A stretch of DNA of 44,074 bases, from assembly GCA_030145015.1 (NCBI GenBank), contig JAQYWI010000022.1, forward strand, positions 1 through 44,074, given 5' to 3'. Of this stretch, positions 1 to 8,527 are shown piece by piece. A model generated the notes under the pieces. The model did no database searches. It was not told where the DNA came from and saw only the letters and a program-made list of their open reading frames with translations. The position numbers and the translations under genes are program-made. Within the stretch, counting starts at the first letter, position 1, and every line of letters begins with the position of its first letter. Source of the stretch: Desulfobacterales bacterium (GTDB taxonomy: Bacteria > Desulfobacterota > Desulfobacteria > Desulfobacterales > JAHEIW01).

Positions 1-114
1 AAAAAAAATAGCCCGGCCCAGCGCTTTGCCGAAAGGCGCCAAATCGGCCTAAATCCTTTTCTTAAATACGACGCGAAAAACTCAATTAACCTAGACTCTT
101 GAGAGGTGTATGCT

Positions 115-876
115 ATGGGATTAAAAGGAAAAACAGCAATTGTTACAGGCGGCGCCCAGGGCATCGGCAAGGCAATTTCTTTACGTCTTGCCAGGGACGG
201 AGCCAACATCGGAATTCTTGACATTAAAAAGGACGTCGCCCAAAATACAGCAGAAGAAATTGGCGCCCTGGACGTCAAGGCGATGGCCATTGAATGTGAC
301 ACGACTGACTACGGAAAAGTCAAAGAAGCCGTTACGAGGATTCAGCAGGATTATGGCTCCATTGATATTCTGATCAACAATACCGGAATCGACAAATCAC
401 AGTATTTCGTGGATACCGATGAAGCCCTGTGGGATCTGATTATCAATGTGAACTACAAAAGCTTTTTAATCGCTTCACATGTTTGCATCCCCATCATGAT
501 GGAACAGAAGAGCGGCAACATCGTCAGCCTGGGTTCAGATGCGGGCAGAATCGGAAACCCGGGAGAAGTTCTTTATTGCGGCACAAAAGGAGCCATCATG
601 TCCAGCTCCAAAGCGCTGGCCAAAGAGCTTGCCAGATTTAACATCCGGGTCAATGCGGTCAGCCCCGGACCGGTGCAAACCGCCCTCTGGGACAGTCTCC
701 ATAGCGGAGAAAAAGGCAAGCGGGTCACAGAGGCGGTAACCCGTGCCATTCCGCTCAGGCGGCTGGGCACACCGGAAGATGTGGCTGATGTGGTGGCCTT
801 TTTTGTAAGCGACGATGCCAGATTTTTAACCGGTCAGGTTCTCAGTATTGATGGCGGCCTGACGATGATCAGCTGA
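115..876 (+). CDS. SDR family NAD(P)-dependent oxidoreductase
   Basis: Classical short-chain dehydrogenase of about 253 residues, the usual family length. The Rossmann glycine motif TGGAQGIG lies near the N-terminus, followed by a NNTG core motif, the catalytic Tyr-x3-Lys (YCGTK), and the C-terminal GQVLSIDGG typical of FabG-like enzymes. It probably oxidises or reduces a hydroxyacyl-CoA or alcohol intermediate in the cytoplasm. I place the start at the ATG at 115 because GAGAGG at 101-106 is a good ribosome site 8 nt upstream; a GTG at 106 in the same frame overlaps that site and is less likely. It is first in a plus-strand series with an acyl-CoA dehydrogenase 20 nt downstream, which suggests beta-oxidation-like chemistry. 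The true substrate cannot be read from the sequence. Confidence 0.9.
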   Translation: MGLKGKTAIVTGGAQGIGKAISLRLARDGANIGILDIKKDVAQNTAEEIGALDVKAMAIECDTTDYGKVKEAVTRIQQDYGSIDILINNTGIDKSQYFVDTDEALWDLIINVNYKSFLIASHVCIPIMMEQKSGNIVSLGSDAGRIGNPGEVLYCGTKGAIMSSSKALAKELARFNIRVNAVSPGPVQTALWDSLHSGEKGKRVTEAVTRAIPLRRLGTPEDVADVVAFFVSDDARFLTGQVLSIDGGLTMIS

Positions 877-896
877 ACCACCGAAAGGAGTAACCC

Positions 897-2021
897 ATGG
901 ATTTCAGTTTGCCGGAAGACATTTTAAAATATAAACAGGAAGCACGCGAGTGGGTGGAAAATGTTTTAAACCCGCTGTCGAAACCATTGGAAGAAGAAGA
1001 GAAGCTGCCGGAGGAGCTGGTTGCGGAGTTGAAAAAGGGACGCTTTTTCGGCCTCACCATTCCAGAAGAATACGGTGGACAGGGTTGGGGGGCGGTGGCG
1101 TGGTTTGCCGTTTTAGAGGAATTGGCCAAGGCCTATGCAACCGTCCGGCTGATCGCCCACACCATGAACGGATTGTTCTGGCGGCCGATCCTGTATTTTG
1201 GAACCAAAGCGCAGAAAGAAAAGTATCTGCCCGGGCTGGCATCCGGAGAGATCTGGGCGGCCAACAGTCTAACCGAACCAGAAGCGGGCACCGGCAAGGA
1301 TATCAACTCAAAGGCTGTCAAGGACGGCGAGGATTATATTTTAAACGGGCACAAATGGCTCATCTCCCTTTTTCCGGGCTATACGAAGTTAATCTACGCC
1401 TTTGCTGCCACCGAGAAGGGAATTACCTCTTTTCTGGTTGATGTGCCCCGGGATGGATTAATTCTCAAACCCATGGAAAAGATGATGGGCTGCGTCGGTC
1501 CGCGTCATTACAATGTGATTTACAAAAACTGTCGGGTCCCGGCGGACAATATTCTGGGTGAGCAAGGTAAGGGACTGGATGTGGCCTTTGACATGCTCCA
1601 TCTGAGCCGCGTATCGATTGCCTTTTGCGAGGTGGGACTGGCCCAGCAAATGCTCGATCTGGCCATTGCCTATGCCAAAAAAAGGTCTACTTTCGGCAAA
1701 CCGCTCTCCAAGCGTCAGGCCATTCAGAACAATATTGCCCAGATGGGTACCGAGATCGAGGCGGCCCGTTTGCTGGCGTACAAGGCCGCCTGGAAATTTG
1801 ATCGCGGTGAGGATATTGTCATGGAGGCGGCCATGGCGAAAATGTTCGGGGAGCAGGTTTTGACCCGCGTATCGGAAATGGCTTTAAGAATTCACGGCGG
1901 TATCGGCTATACCAAGGCCTATCCACTCGAGCGGCACTTCAGGGATGCGCGCTCGTATCACTTTGAAGAAGGGACCGAAGAGATCCAGAAGCTTCTAATT
2001 TCAAGATATCTTCTGATGTAA
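897..2021 (+). CDS. acyl-CoA dehydrogenase
   Basis: FAD-dependent acyl-CoA dehydrogenase of 374 residues, the typical single-domain length. The mid-domain signature NSLTEPEAGTGKD and the C-terminal RIHGGIGYTKAYPLERHFRDAR segment are present. The last 20 residues carry EEGTEEIQ, whose first Glu occupies the position of the catalytic base of medium/short-chain enzymes. It would introduce an alpha,beta double bond into an acyl-CoA and pass electrons to ETF. The start follows a GAAAGGAG ribosome site at 883-890. It lies 20 nt after the SDR gene, so the two are probably co-transcribed. Chain length and branching of the substrate are unknown. Confidence 0.93.
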   Translation: MDFSLPEDILKYKQEAREWVENVLNPLSKPLEEEEKLPEELVAELKKGRFFGLTIPEEYGGQGWGAVAWFAVLEELAKAYATVRLIAHTMNGLFWRPILYFGTKAQKEKYLPGLASGEIWAANSLTEPEAGTGKDINSKAVKDGEDYILNGHKWLISLFPGYTKLIYAFAATEKGITSFLVDVPRDGLILKPMEKMMGCVGPRHYNVIYKNCRVPADNILGEQGKGLDVAFDMLHLSRVSIAFCEVGLAQQMLDLAIAYAKKRSTFGKPLSKRQAIQNNIAQMGTEIEAARLLAYKAAWKFDRGEDIVMEAAMAKMFGEQVLTRVSEMALRIHGGIGYTKAYPLERHFRDARSYHFEEGTEEIQKLLISRYLLM

Positions 2022-2182
2022 ACGGCAGCATTGCAGGTATCAACAATGTCAGCGCATCCATCCTTAGATGGAATGGAGCTCCACCGTGCACGATCACTCC
2101 AAAAGAAAATTCAGCATGTAAGTGCAGATGCGCCCCTGTCAAAAATAACTGCATTCGGAAAAATCAAGGAGATCGCTTACAC

Positions 2183-4048
2183 ATGCAACCCGTTGTTGGA
2201 AAAACGGCTTTTATCGATTTAACCAAACGAACAGTTCGGATTGAAAACACCCCCCGTGGTCTTGTCAAAGATTTACTGGGCGGCCGCGGTTTGAATATGG
2301 CCTACCTGTACCGGATGCTGCCGGCGGAAACGGACGCCCTGAGTCCTGAAAATGTCTTACTCTTCGGCACCGGCATGTTGACCGGATATCCCCTCCCCAA
2401 TTCCGGCCGCATGAACATTTCAGCCAAATCCCCGGAAACGGGCATCTTAGGTGACGCCAACATGGGGGGGTTTTTCCCAAAAGCAATGAAAAAGTCCGGC
2501 TTCGACCGTCTGGTAATTACCGGCCGGGCAGACCAACCGGTTTTCCTGTTCCTTACCGACGGTTCGGTGCAAATCAAAGATGCCCGTAAATACTGGGGCC
2601 TGAATGTTCCCGACACTCAATCCGCTTTGGCGCACGACCTTGGCGAGAGTGTGCGTTCGGCGGTCATCGGTCCGGCCGGTGAAAACAGGGTCCGGTTTGC
2701 CAATATTATGAATTCGCGTAAAAATTCAGCCGGGCGCGGGGGTATGGGGGCCGTGATGGGATCGAAAAACCTCAAGGCCGTTGCGGCCGCAGCAGACACA
2801 ACGCTTGAGATTGCGGATCAGCCCAATCTGCGGGCCCTGCGCAAAAAGCTTACCAAATATCTGCATTCCTCTAAAGTTATTAAGGTCTACGGTAAGCAGG
2901 GCACACCCTTCCTATACGAACCCGGCAATAAACTCGGTGCCATGCGCACCAAAAACTCCCAGCTCAACCAGTGGTCACCGAATCTGAATGCCACGGAACT
3001 CGAAAGTCACATTGACCACATGACGGCCTGCTCTGATTGTTCGGTGCACTGCCGGCATGTCAACAAGTATGGCGGCGAGGGCCCTGAATTTGTCAGTGTG
3101 GCATTGCTGGGCGCCAACTCCGGTATCGACGACCTGAAAGCGGTCATCAAACTCAATAACCTCTGTAACGATCTGGGCATCGACACCGCATCAGCCGGCA
3201 CGGTTATTCCATGGGCAATGGAGCTTTATCAGCGCGGCATCATTGGAGACGATCTGACCGGTGGGCCGCTTGAGTGGGGTGATGTCGAACGCGTCCGCGG
3301 CCTGCTGATCGATATTTCCCAGCGGCGTGGATTTGGGGACGTGCTCGCAGAATCCAGTCAGGCGGTCCCGCTTGGAAAACTGCCTGCGGAAGCCCTCGAC
3401 TATTTGATTGCCGTCAAGAATCTCCCGCAATCCGACGCCCTCGATCTTCGATATGTTAAGAGCTTTGCCCTGGGCGCCGCGATTTCTTCAAGAGGCGCCG
3501 ATCACCTGCGCAGCCGGCCCACTGTGGACATCCTTAATCTACCCAGGGAGGTCAGCGAAAAAGTTTTCGGCACTTCCGTCGTCAGCGATCCAACCGCATA
3601 CGAAACCAAGGAAGTTTTGGTCGAATTCAGCGAGACCATATTCGCTGTCTGTGATTGTCTGGGCATTTGCCGATTTGTATGCCAGGGATGGAACAGTCCC
3701 AATCTACTGGACTATGGACACTTTTCCGAACTGATTAAACTGGCCGTCGGGTTTGAGATTCGCCCCGAGGAACTGCGTGAGATCGGTCGCAGGGTAATCG
3801 ACCTGGAACGCTTGATCAATCAGCGCGAGGGTCTAACCAAGCTGGACGACACCCTGCCTCGCCGCTTTTTTGATGAACCGATGCAACAAGGTATAACCGC
3901 AGGACATAAAATTGACCGTAAAAAGTTTGCTGATTTACTCATTCGCTATTACCGGCTCAGGGGATGGGACGATGAAGGCCGGCTCTCAAGCGAACGGACG
4001 ACAGAAATTCAGAAAATCATATCAATGGCGGAACCGCCGAAAGCGTAA
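2183..4048 (+). CDS. aldehyde:ferredoxin oxidoreductase family protein (tungsten-type)
   Basis: A 621-residue member of the AOR family of tungsten enzymes, which typically oxidise aldehydes to acids with ferredoxin, or reduce acids or aromatic CoA esters. The N-terminal segment with LLGGRGLN and the stretch NSAGRGGMGAVMGSKNLKAV (residues 181-200) are characteristic. The [4Fe-4S] ligands are C283, C286 and C290 (CSDCSVHC) plus the late Cys in DCLGIC (C496). The start is supported by AAGGAG about 10 nt upstream. It lies 161 nt downstream of the acyl-CoA dehydrogenase and 60 nt upstream of a flavin reductase-like gene. No HdrA-like or Fe-S partner subunit is adjacent, so it is more likely a simple ferredoxin-linked AOR than a Bam-type complex. 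Substrate unknown. Confidence 0.9.
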   Translation: MQPVVGKTAFIDLTKRTVRIENTPRGLVKDLLGGRGLNMAYLYRMLPAETDALSPENVLLFGTGMLTGYPLPNSGRMNISAKSPETGILGDANMGGFFPKAMKKSGFDRLVITGRADQPVFLFLTDGSVQIKDARKYWGLNVPDTQSALAHDLGESVRSAVIGPAGENRVRFANIMNSRKNSAGRGGMGAVMGSKNLKAVAAAADTTLEIADQPNLRALRKKLTKYLHSSKVIKVYGKQGTPFLYEPGNKLGAMRTKNSQLNQWSPNLNATELESHIDHMTACSDCSVHCRHVNKYGGEGPEFVSVALLGANSGIDDLKAVIKLNNLCNDLGIDTASAGTVIPWAMELYQRGIIGDDLTGGPLEWGDVERVRGLLIDISQRRGFGDVLAESSQAVPLGKLPAEALDYLIAVKNLPQSDALDLRYVKSFALGAAISSRGADHLRSRPTVDILNLPREVSEKVFGTSVVSDPTAYETKEVLVEFSETIFAVCDCLGICRFVCQGWNSPNLLDYGHFSELIKLAVGFEIRPEELREIGRRVIDLERLINQREGLTKLDDTLPRRFFDEPMQQGITAGHKIDRKKFADLLIRYYRLRGWDDEGRLSSERTTEIQKIISMAEPPKA

Positions 4049-4108
4049 TCCAGGTGAGTTTTTTAAATTGCTTGCGCGACGCAATACTAGACAAGGAGGT
4101 AATCAAAA

Positions 4109-4588
4109 ATGAATAAAGAAAATAATGTATTCTACTGGCTGCCGTGCGCGGTTGTGTTTGTCAGCACTGCCCACGAGGATCAAAGAGACATCATGACAGC
4201 CACGGCCATGTTTGTATCTGAAAAAGAACCGCTGCTGGCTATCAGTGTCGCCAAAGACCACTTGACTGAAAAGTTAATTTCGCAATCCGGCAAATTCACC
4301 CTGATCATCGCCGCAGAAGACCAAAGACAACTGGCCATGCAGGTCGGCAGTTTAAAAGGGGCTGCGGAAGATAAGTTTGAACGTTTTTCCATTAAGACAA
4401 GCCCGGGGAGTACAGGTCAGGCGCTGATTCCGGACGGTGCGGCCGCCTGGATGGAGTGTGAGGTCGAAAGCACCAGCGACATCAAAGGATACCGCCTTTT
4501 CACGGGGCGAGTAATTCAGCAGAACGATACGGGCAGCCCCCCAATGGTCTGGCACAAAGATGGGTTCTTTAGTCTAAATAAAATTTAG
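4109..4588 (+). CDS. flavin reductase-like FMN-binding split-barrel protein
   Basis: A 159-residue protein resembling the flavin reductase / flavoredoxin split-barrel family. Support includes the early WLPCAVVFVST strand, the DIMTATAMFVSEKEPLLAISV segment that normally surrounds the FMN phosphate, and a C-terminal strand with MVWHKDGFFSL. Such proteins bind FMN and either supply reduced flavin or act as small electron carriers. The start is fixed by a near-perfect AAGGAGGT at 4093-4100. It sits 60 nt after the AOR gene and could serve that enzyme or a neighbouring reductase. The last codons and stop are embedded in a 13-bp perfect hairpin. Confidence 0.75.
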   Translation: MNKENNVFYWLPCAVVFVSTAHEDQRDIMTATAMFVSEKEPLLAISVAKDHLTEKLISQSGKFTLIIAAEDQRQLAMQVGSLKGAAEDKFERFSIKTSPGSTGQALIPDGAAAWMECEVESTSDIKGYRLFTGRVIQQNDTGSPPMVWHKDGFFSLNKI

Positions 4589-4595
4589 ACTAAAG
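4567..4595 (+). terminator. 13-bp perfect hairpin over the flavin reductase stop codon
   Basis: Positions 4567-4579 and 4583-4595 are exact reverse complements with a 3-nt AAA loop. The hairpin covers the last codons and TAG stop of the flavin reductase gene. There is no long U tract after it, so it may be an mRNA 3'-end stabiliser or weak terminator rather than a strong intrinsic terminator. Confidence 0.5.
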
Positions 4596-4622
4596 GTTGT
4601 ATGTTATCAGTTATTGGACAAT

Positions 4623-4677
4623 GGGTATTGGGTATTGAATAATTTTCCATTTTTTCGAATAACTAATAACGAATAAC
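4623..4677. repeat. short direct repeats in the gap before the Tm-1-like gene
   Basis: The heptamer GGTATTG occurs twice in tandem at 4624-4637. CGAATAAC occurs at 4656-4663 and 4670-4677 around a related TAATAAC. This looks like slippage-prone intergenic sequence. I see no gene or promoter in 4589-4699. Confidence 0.4.
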
Positions 4678-4699
4678 CTTATCCTTTAAAGGATTTAAA

Positions 4700-5905
4700 A
4701 TGGGAAAAAAGCATGCGATAGCAGTGGTAGGTACTTTTGATTCCAAAGCCGAAGAACATCTATTTCTCAAGGATCGCATCGAACAAAAGGGCCTAACCAC
4801 CTTTACGATCAATGTCGGTACCCGAACGCCATCTCCTGTTCCCGTTGATCTGGACTTATACAAATTGATTATTGCAAACAACGCCGCTGTACAAGATAGC
4901 AGAGATCGGGCGATTGCAGCAATGATTGATGAAGCTAAAGCCCGTATCAAGAAACTCTATGCGGATGATGAAATTGCGGGCATGATCTCTGCCGGAGGCG
5001 GAACCGGGACCCATATCGCTACACGCATCATGCATGAGCTCCCGTTGGGTGTCCCCAAAGTCATGGTTTCCACCGTGGCTTCCCGTAACATGGCCAACAC
5101 AGTCGGCACCAAAGATATCACCATGATGCACAGTGTTGCCGATCTGCTGGGTGTCAACAGTGTATCGGGCCGCATCCTGGATAATGCCGCTGCCGGCATC
5201 TGCGGTATAGTCCAGAGCCGCTGGAACCCTCAGGAAGAAAAAAGACGGATTGCCCTGCCCTTTTTCGGATTCATCACGGCGGGTGCCGAGGCAACCAAAG
5301 ATGCGCTTGAAAAGCTGGGATACGAGGTGGTGGCATTTCACGCCAACGGCACCGGCGGTATGGCAATGGAGGAACTCGCGGCCCAAGGTTATTTCCACGG
5401 CATTTTGGATCTGGCCACGCATGAACTGGCCGATCATCTGCTGGACGGCTATTGCGGCGATATCGGGCCTGCAAGGTTTGAACCGGTCCCCGGACACTCC
5501 ATTCCCCGGCTGGTGGTACCGGGAGGGCTTGACTGTGCGGTTTTAGAGTTCACCCGCCATAATATTCCGGAGCAATATAAAGACCGCAAGATTTTCTTTT
5601 ATGATTTCCGCTCCGCCATTCGCCTGAATGAAGCCGAAACCCGAACGCTCGCCGATCAGCTAACCGAAAGATTGAATAAAGACGCGTCAAATATAAAAAT
5701 ATTGATCCCTTTAAGGGGTTGGTCGGAAGCGGATCGTGATGAAGGTCCTTTGTATGATCCACCCATGAACCTGTTTTTCACAGAATGTCTCAAGCAGAAA
5801 CTCGATCATCACATTGAAATCACGGAAGCGGATCACCACATTAATGACCGAGCATTTGCTGAAATTGCCGCCCGAATGATGCATCAAATGATTGCGGAAA
5901 GATAA
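4700..5905 (+). CDS. Tm-1-like ATP-binding domain protein (UPF0261 family)
   Basis: A 401-residue protein matching the Tm-1-like/UPF0261 family, named for the tomato resistance protein whose N-terminal half binds ATP. The N-terminal IAVVGTFDSKAEEH motif, the glycine-rich AGGGTGTHIATRIMHELPLG loop (about residues 94-113), and the later FHANGTGGMAMEEL and VVPGGLD motifs are typical. Bacterial members often sit next to a TIM-barrel phosphoenolpyruvate hydrolase-like gene; none is present here. The biochemical function is not established. The start follows AAAGGA. The last ~45 codons are duplicated as a relict at 27240-27380, and homology between the copies continues past the stop codon. Confidence 0.85.
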   Translation: MGKKHAIAVVGTFDSKAEEHLFLKDRIEQKGLTTFTINVGTRTPSPVPVDLDLYKLIIANNAAVQDSRDRAIAAMIDEAKARIKKLYADDEIAGMISAGGGTGTHIATRIMHELPLGVPKVMVSTVASRNMANTVGTKDITMMHSVADLLGVNSVSGRILDNAAAGICGIVQSRWNPQEEKRRIALPFFGFITAGAEATKDALEKLGYEVVAFHANGTGGMAMEELAAQGYFHGILDLATHELADHLLDGYCGDIGPARFEPVPGHSIPRLVVPGGLDCAVLEFTRHNIPEQYKDRKIFFYDFRSAIRLNEAETRTLADQLTERLNKDASNIKILIPLRGWSEADRDEGPLYDPPMNLFFTECLKQKLDHHIEITEADHHINDRAFAEIAARMMHQMIAER

Positions 5906-5912
5906 AATTATG

Positions 5913-6305
5913 TTACTCAGAATCCAGGACGGCGATGGCCTCAATTTCGATCATGTACTCCGACCGGTATAACCTCTTGACCTCGACGGCGGTCGTAGCC
6001 GGGTAATAGTCCCCGAAATATTTTTTCCGAACCGGTCGCGTGTATTTGTCATAGGCCTCCAGATCCGTGCAATAAATCTTCAGCATGACGATGCTCCTCA
6101 TGCTCCCACCGGCGTCCTCAAGGACCTTTTGCATATTCGCGTAAGCCTGTTCCGTCTGTGCGGCAACATCCCCTTCGCCAACCGAATTCAATTCCATATC
6201 CAGGGGCACCTGGCCGGATATATAAAGGGTCCTGTCGATCTGCATCGCATGCGCGTAGCCGAAGGGTCGGTGCAAATTATCCGGGGCAATAACTTTTTTT
6301 ATCAT
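5913..6305 (-). CDS. Rid (YjgF/YER057c/UK114) family protein lacking the RidA arginine
   Basis: A 130-residue Rid-fold protein: IDRTLYISGQVPLD, the DVAAQTEQAYANMQKVLEDAGGS helix region and the final EIEAIAVL strand are all present. RidA proper deaminates reactive enamine/imine intermediates using an Arg in a PAR(S/T) motif. Here the equivalent segment reads YPATTAVEV, with Thr at residue 104, so imine hydrolysis by the RidA mechanism is doubtful and another Rid subgroup is more likely. The start has GAAAGGGA upstream. It converges on the Tm-1-like gene. Its stop codon lies inside a short block homologous to the start of the DUF89 gene at 27385, which suggests a rearrangement junction. Confidence 0.85.
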   Translation of the reverse strand: MIKKVIAPDNLHRPFGYAHAMQIDRTLYISGQVPLDMELNSVGEGDVAAQTEQAYANMQKVLEDAGGSMRSIVMLKIYCTDLEAYDKYTRPVRKKYFGDYYPATTAVEVKRLYRSEYMIEIEAIAVLDSE

Positions 6306-6399
6306 TTTAAATTCCCTTTCTCTTTATTAAATCAGCCTGGTGAAAAGCTGCTATAGGACCTGTTGTGGAAGAAAATTCCCGTAAAGCGGGACGACCCAC

Positions 6400-6420
6400 A
6401 AAATCCGCACCGCGGATTTT
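6400..6420 (-). terminator. hairpin terminator after the nitroreductase-partner operon
   Basis: Positions 6400-6408 and 6412-6420 form a perfect 9-bp stem with a 3-nt loop immediately after the minus-strand stop of the 146-aa gene. The descending arm ends in TTTT on that strand, a short U tract compatible with intrinsic termination. Confidence 0.55.
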
Positions 6421-6859
6421 ATTGTTTAAAAATCACAACCCTCACGATACATTTCCCCTCCTTCTGGTCAACGCTAATGTCCGCAATCTCAACAGCGAGA
6501 TCGATGAGTTGTCTGATTTTGTAAAGGATCATATTAATCGGCGGACAGACAAAGGCGGGGACGCCCTCCTCTTCCAGCCATGCCTCCACGGGCAGATGGG
6601 CGCAACCTTTCACCTCAAAGGTAAAAAAGGAATCGCTTTCATCCTTTTTGTATGTGGCCTTTTCAATGATATTATTTTCAACCAGGACATCGATACAGTT
6701 CCCAATGACCGCTTCCGATGTGTCCCCTTTTATTTCACAGCGATCGATATAATCCCTGCCGACCATGGTCGCCCTGAAAGAGGCTCCCCTGCCCCTTTCA
6801 TAGAAAAGGGATTTCGCGAGGGCAGAGAAGGTGTCCTGAAAATAGGTTCGATCTATCAT
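6419..6859 (-). CDS. uncharacterised protein, partner of nitroreductase (copy 1)
   Basis: A 146-residue protein I cannot assign to a named family. It is clearly homologous to the product of 22341-22868. The shared features are a YF-x-D start region, an internal D(F/Y)I element, an I-x2-CI helix, a (G/E)C-x-H-(L/V)P element, a (V/N)CP-x-(I/V)NM element, and a terminal (K)C-x5-F strand. Four cysteines and one histidine are conserved between the copies, so metal or thiol chemistry is possible but unproven. There is no signal peptide or membrane segment. Its ATG overlaps the nitroreductase stop as ATGA, indicating translational coupling. The same gene order recurs at the second locus, so the two proteins probably act together. 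Confidence 0.8.
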   Translation of the reverse strand: MIDRTYFQDTFSALAKSLFYERGRGASFRATMVGRDYIDRCEIKGDTSEAVIGNCIDVLVENNIIEKATYKKDESDSFFTFEVKGCAHLPVEAWLEEEGVPAFVCPPINMILYKIRQLIDLAVEIADISVDQKEGKCIVRVVIFKQ

Positions 6860-7500
6860 TCGCCCCTCCTTTTCCCAAATTCCTCATGGTACAGAATATC
6901 CTCAAGGGCCCACCTGGGCCTCGGCCCCGGACTTTCATCCGGATATCCGACGGCGAGCGGCAGCGCGACCTTGTAACCATGCGGGATCTTGAGCAGTTTC
7001 GCGGTCTCGACCTCATCTATGATATCGCAGACCGGCGCCACAACGACGCAGGTCCCCAGGCCGAGGGCATGCGCCATCAGCTGCATATTCTGGGTCGCCA
7101 TGGCGACATCGTAGGGGACATCCCAGACGTCCAGGTAGGCACAGACCACAATGATAACCGGCGCGTCAACCAGAAAGGACGACACCACGCCGGATCGCAG
7201 CTTTTGGTAGGCCCTGGCCTTTTTCTTCTCGTCCTTGAGGCCTTCAAAACGTTCATCCAGACGTCCGGTAAAGTATTCCGCTGTAAAACGTCTCCCGCTG
7301 CCCTCAGTGGCGATCCTGCTCAATGCCTTTTTGGTCTCAAAATCCCTCACAACGATGAACCGCCAGGGCTGCCCGTTATCACCCGACGGAGCCCATCGGC
7401 CCGCCTCCATGATCTTTTCCAGAAGTTCATCCGGGACATCCTTGTCCTGGTAACGCCGAATGCTTCTCCTGGTTTTCATAAGCTCCAGTAGATCATGCAT
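6856..7500 (-). CDS. nitroreductase family protein (copy 1)
   Basis: A 214-residue FMN-dependent nitroreductase-fold protein. RRSIRRYQDKDVP at the N-terminus is the FMN-phosphate binding region; EAGRWAPSGDNGQPWRFIVV and the late LPLAVGYPDE strand are diagnostic. Members reduce nitro groups, quinones, enones or halogenated aromatics, or fragment flavin. The start at 7500 is chosen because GAGGAGG lies 9 nt upstream; a TTG at 7518 in frame precedes that site and is unlikely. It overlaps the downstream unknown gene by 4 nt. The protein is strikingly similar in layout to the second nitroreductase at 21678-22340. Confidence 0.9.
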   Translation of the reverse strand: MHDLLELMKTRRSIRRYQDKDVPDELLEKIMEAGRWAPSGDNGQPWRFIVVRDFETKKALSRIATEGSGRRFTAEYFTGRLDERFEGLKDEKKKARAYQKLRSGVVSSFLVDAPVIIVVCAYLDVWDVPYDVAMATQNMQLMAHALGLGTCVVVAPVCDIIDEVETAKLLKIPHGYKVALPLAVGYPDESPGPRPRWALEDILYHEEFGKRRGE

Positions 7501-7519
7501 AAACTCTGTCCTCCTCAAA

Positions 7520-7547
7520 AGGTGTCAAATCTTGAATAGTGAATAAA
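7520..7547 (+). repeat. 28-bp inverted repeat, left copy
   Basis: The sequence beginning AGGTGTCAAATCTTG is an exact reverse complement of 8528-8555. It contains the transposase stop codon at 7525-7527 and the last codons of the gene. Confidence 0.9.
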
Positions 7548-8490
7548 GCTGAACTAATTTATCGCTCGACTGGCGGTCTTTTTTGAGTTTTAAACTCAGG
7601 GCCCGAACACTGTGACTGATCGAAGAAGAAGTCACGCCAAAAAGTTCGCCGATTTTCTCGTTGGTCAGTATCCCCGACTTCCAAAGGGCATAGACAATAA
7701 TGTCTCTATCCTCTTTATCGGAAGATGATATCCGGGATGATTGCCGGAAGCGCCTAATATCGCAGTTGAGTATTTTTGCTGCCTTATTTAAAAAAGAGAC
7801 CGTATTGAATTCTTTGAAAATGCTTTTTTGTTGTGGAATCTCTCTATGCGGTACCTGTGGTAAATATGTGCTGCGGATTTTAGCAACAAATCTTTTTGAT
7901 CCCAAAATCATTCCATGCTGCAAATCCTCCAACAAACGCTTTTCTTCCTTCGCATACCCCTGAACTTTTTCACGGTAACCCTGGTGTCTGCTCTTTTCAT
8001 CGAATTGCGATAATATTAATTCTGTAGACAGCCATTGCGGCCCCTTTTTCCCGTAGGCATACACCGGATAACTACTCCAGTGATATTGGGCCAGCCTATT
8101 GACTGCTCCGGCCCTCAAGGGATTACGATGAATATAACAGGAAAGTTGCATCAAGTAGATATCATTTTGTACAATGATGCTTTTAAAACGACCTTGAAAC
8201 AAATGACCGATTCTGGAGTGCTTGTTATTGAAACGCCGGGTATAAGTCACCCCAAGCCACTGCATGGCTTTTGACAAATTCGCCCGCTGGGTTCTTATCA
8301 AAAGGTGATAATGATTGTCCATTAATACATAGGCAAAAATATCTATTTCAAATCGTTCTGAAATTTCACCAACCACACCCAGAAATCCCTGTCGGTCGTC
8401 ATCACCGAAAAAAATATTCCTGCCCTCGTTTCCACGCGACATTACATGATAAAATGCGCCATCAAATTCTATTCGCCACGCTCTGCCCAT
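7525..8490 (-). CDS. REP-associated tyrosine transposase (Y1 HUH) with C-terminal helix-turn-helix
   Basis: A 321-residue Y1 transposase. The N-terminal domain has the HUH pair H60-x-H62 (DNHYHLLI) and the conserved GHLFQGRFKS and YIHRNPLRAG segments, with Y119 as the likely catalytic tyrosine. Residues ~240-315 (DREDRDIIVYAL-like region, then GELFGVTSSSISHSVRAL) look like a DnaA-C/HTH DNA-binding domain often found in longer RAYTs. Such enzymes cleave single-stranded DNA at hairpin-forming repeats. It appears intact. The 28-bp inverted repeats at either side are its probable recognition or boundary sequences. No clear Shine-Dalgarno site precedes the ATG, so expression may be low. Confidence 0.88.
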   Translation of the reverse strand: MGRAWRIEFDGAFYHVMSRGNEGRNIFFGDDDRQGFLGVVGEISERFEIDIFAYVLMDNHYHLLIRTQRANLSKAMQWLGVTYTRRFNNKHSRIGHLFQGRFKSIIVQNDIYLMQLSCYIHRNPLRAGAVNRLAQYHWSSYPVYAYGKKGPQWLSTELILSQFDEKSRHQGYREKVQGYAKEEKRLLEDLQHGMILGSKRFVAKIRSTYLPQVPHREIPQQKSIFKEFNTVSFLNKAAKILNCDIRRFRQSSRISSSDKEDRDIIVYALWKSGILTNEKIGELFGVTSSSISHSVRALSLKLKKDRQSSDKLVQLYSLFKI

Positions 8491-8527
8491 GCAAGATAGC
8501 TACTTAAATCAGAGATGATTGTCAATA

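Noticed and set aside
4856..5497. Minus-strand open frame of ~210 codons
   Set aside because: Antisense to the Tm-1-like gene; low-complexity translation without motifs, a shadow of GC-biased coding sequence.
6365..6976. Plus-strand open frame of ~200 codons
   Set aside because: It lies opposite the well-supported partner and nitroreductase genes, and its sequence shows no domain.
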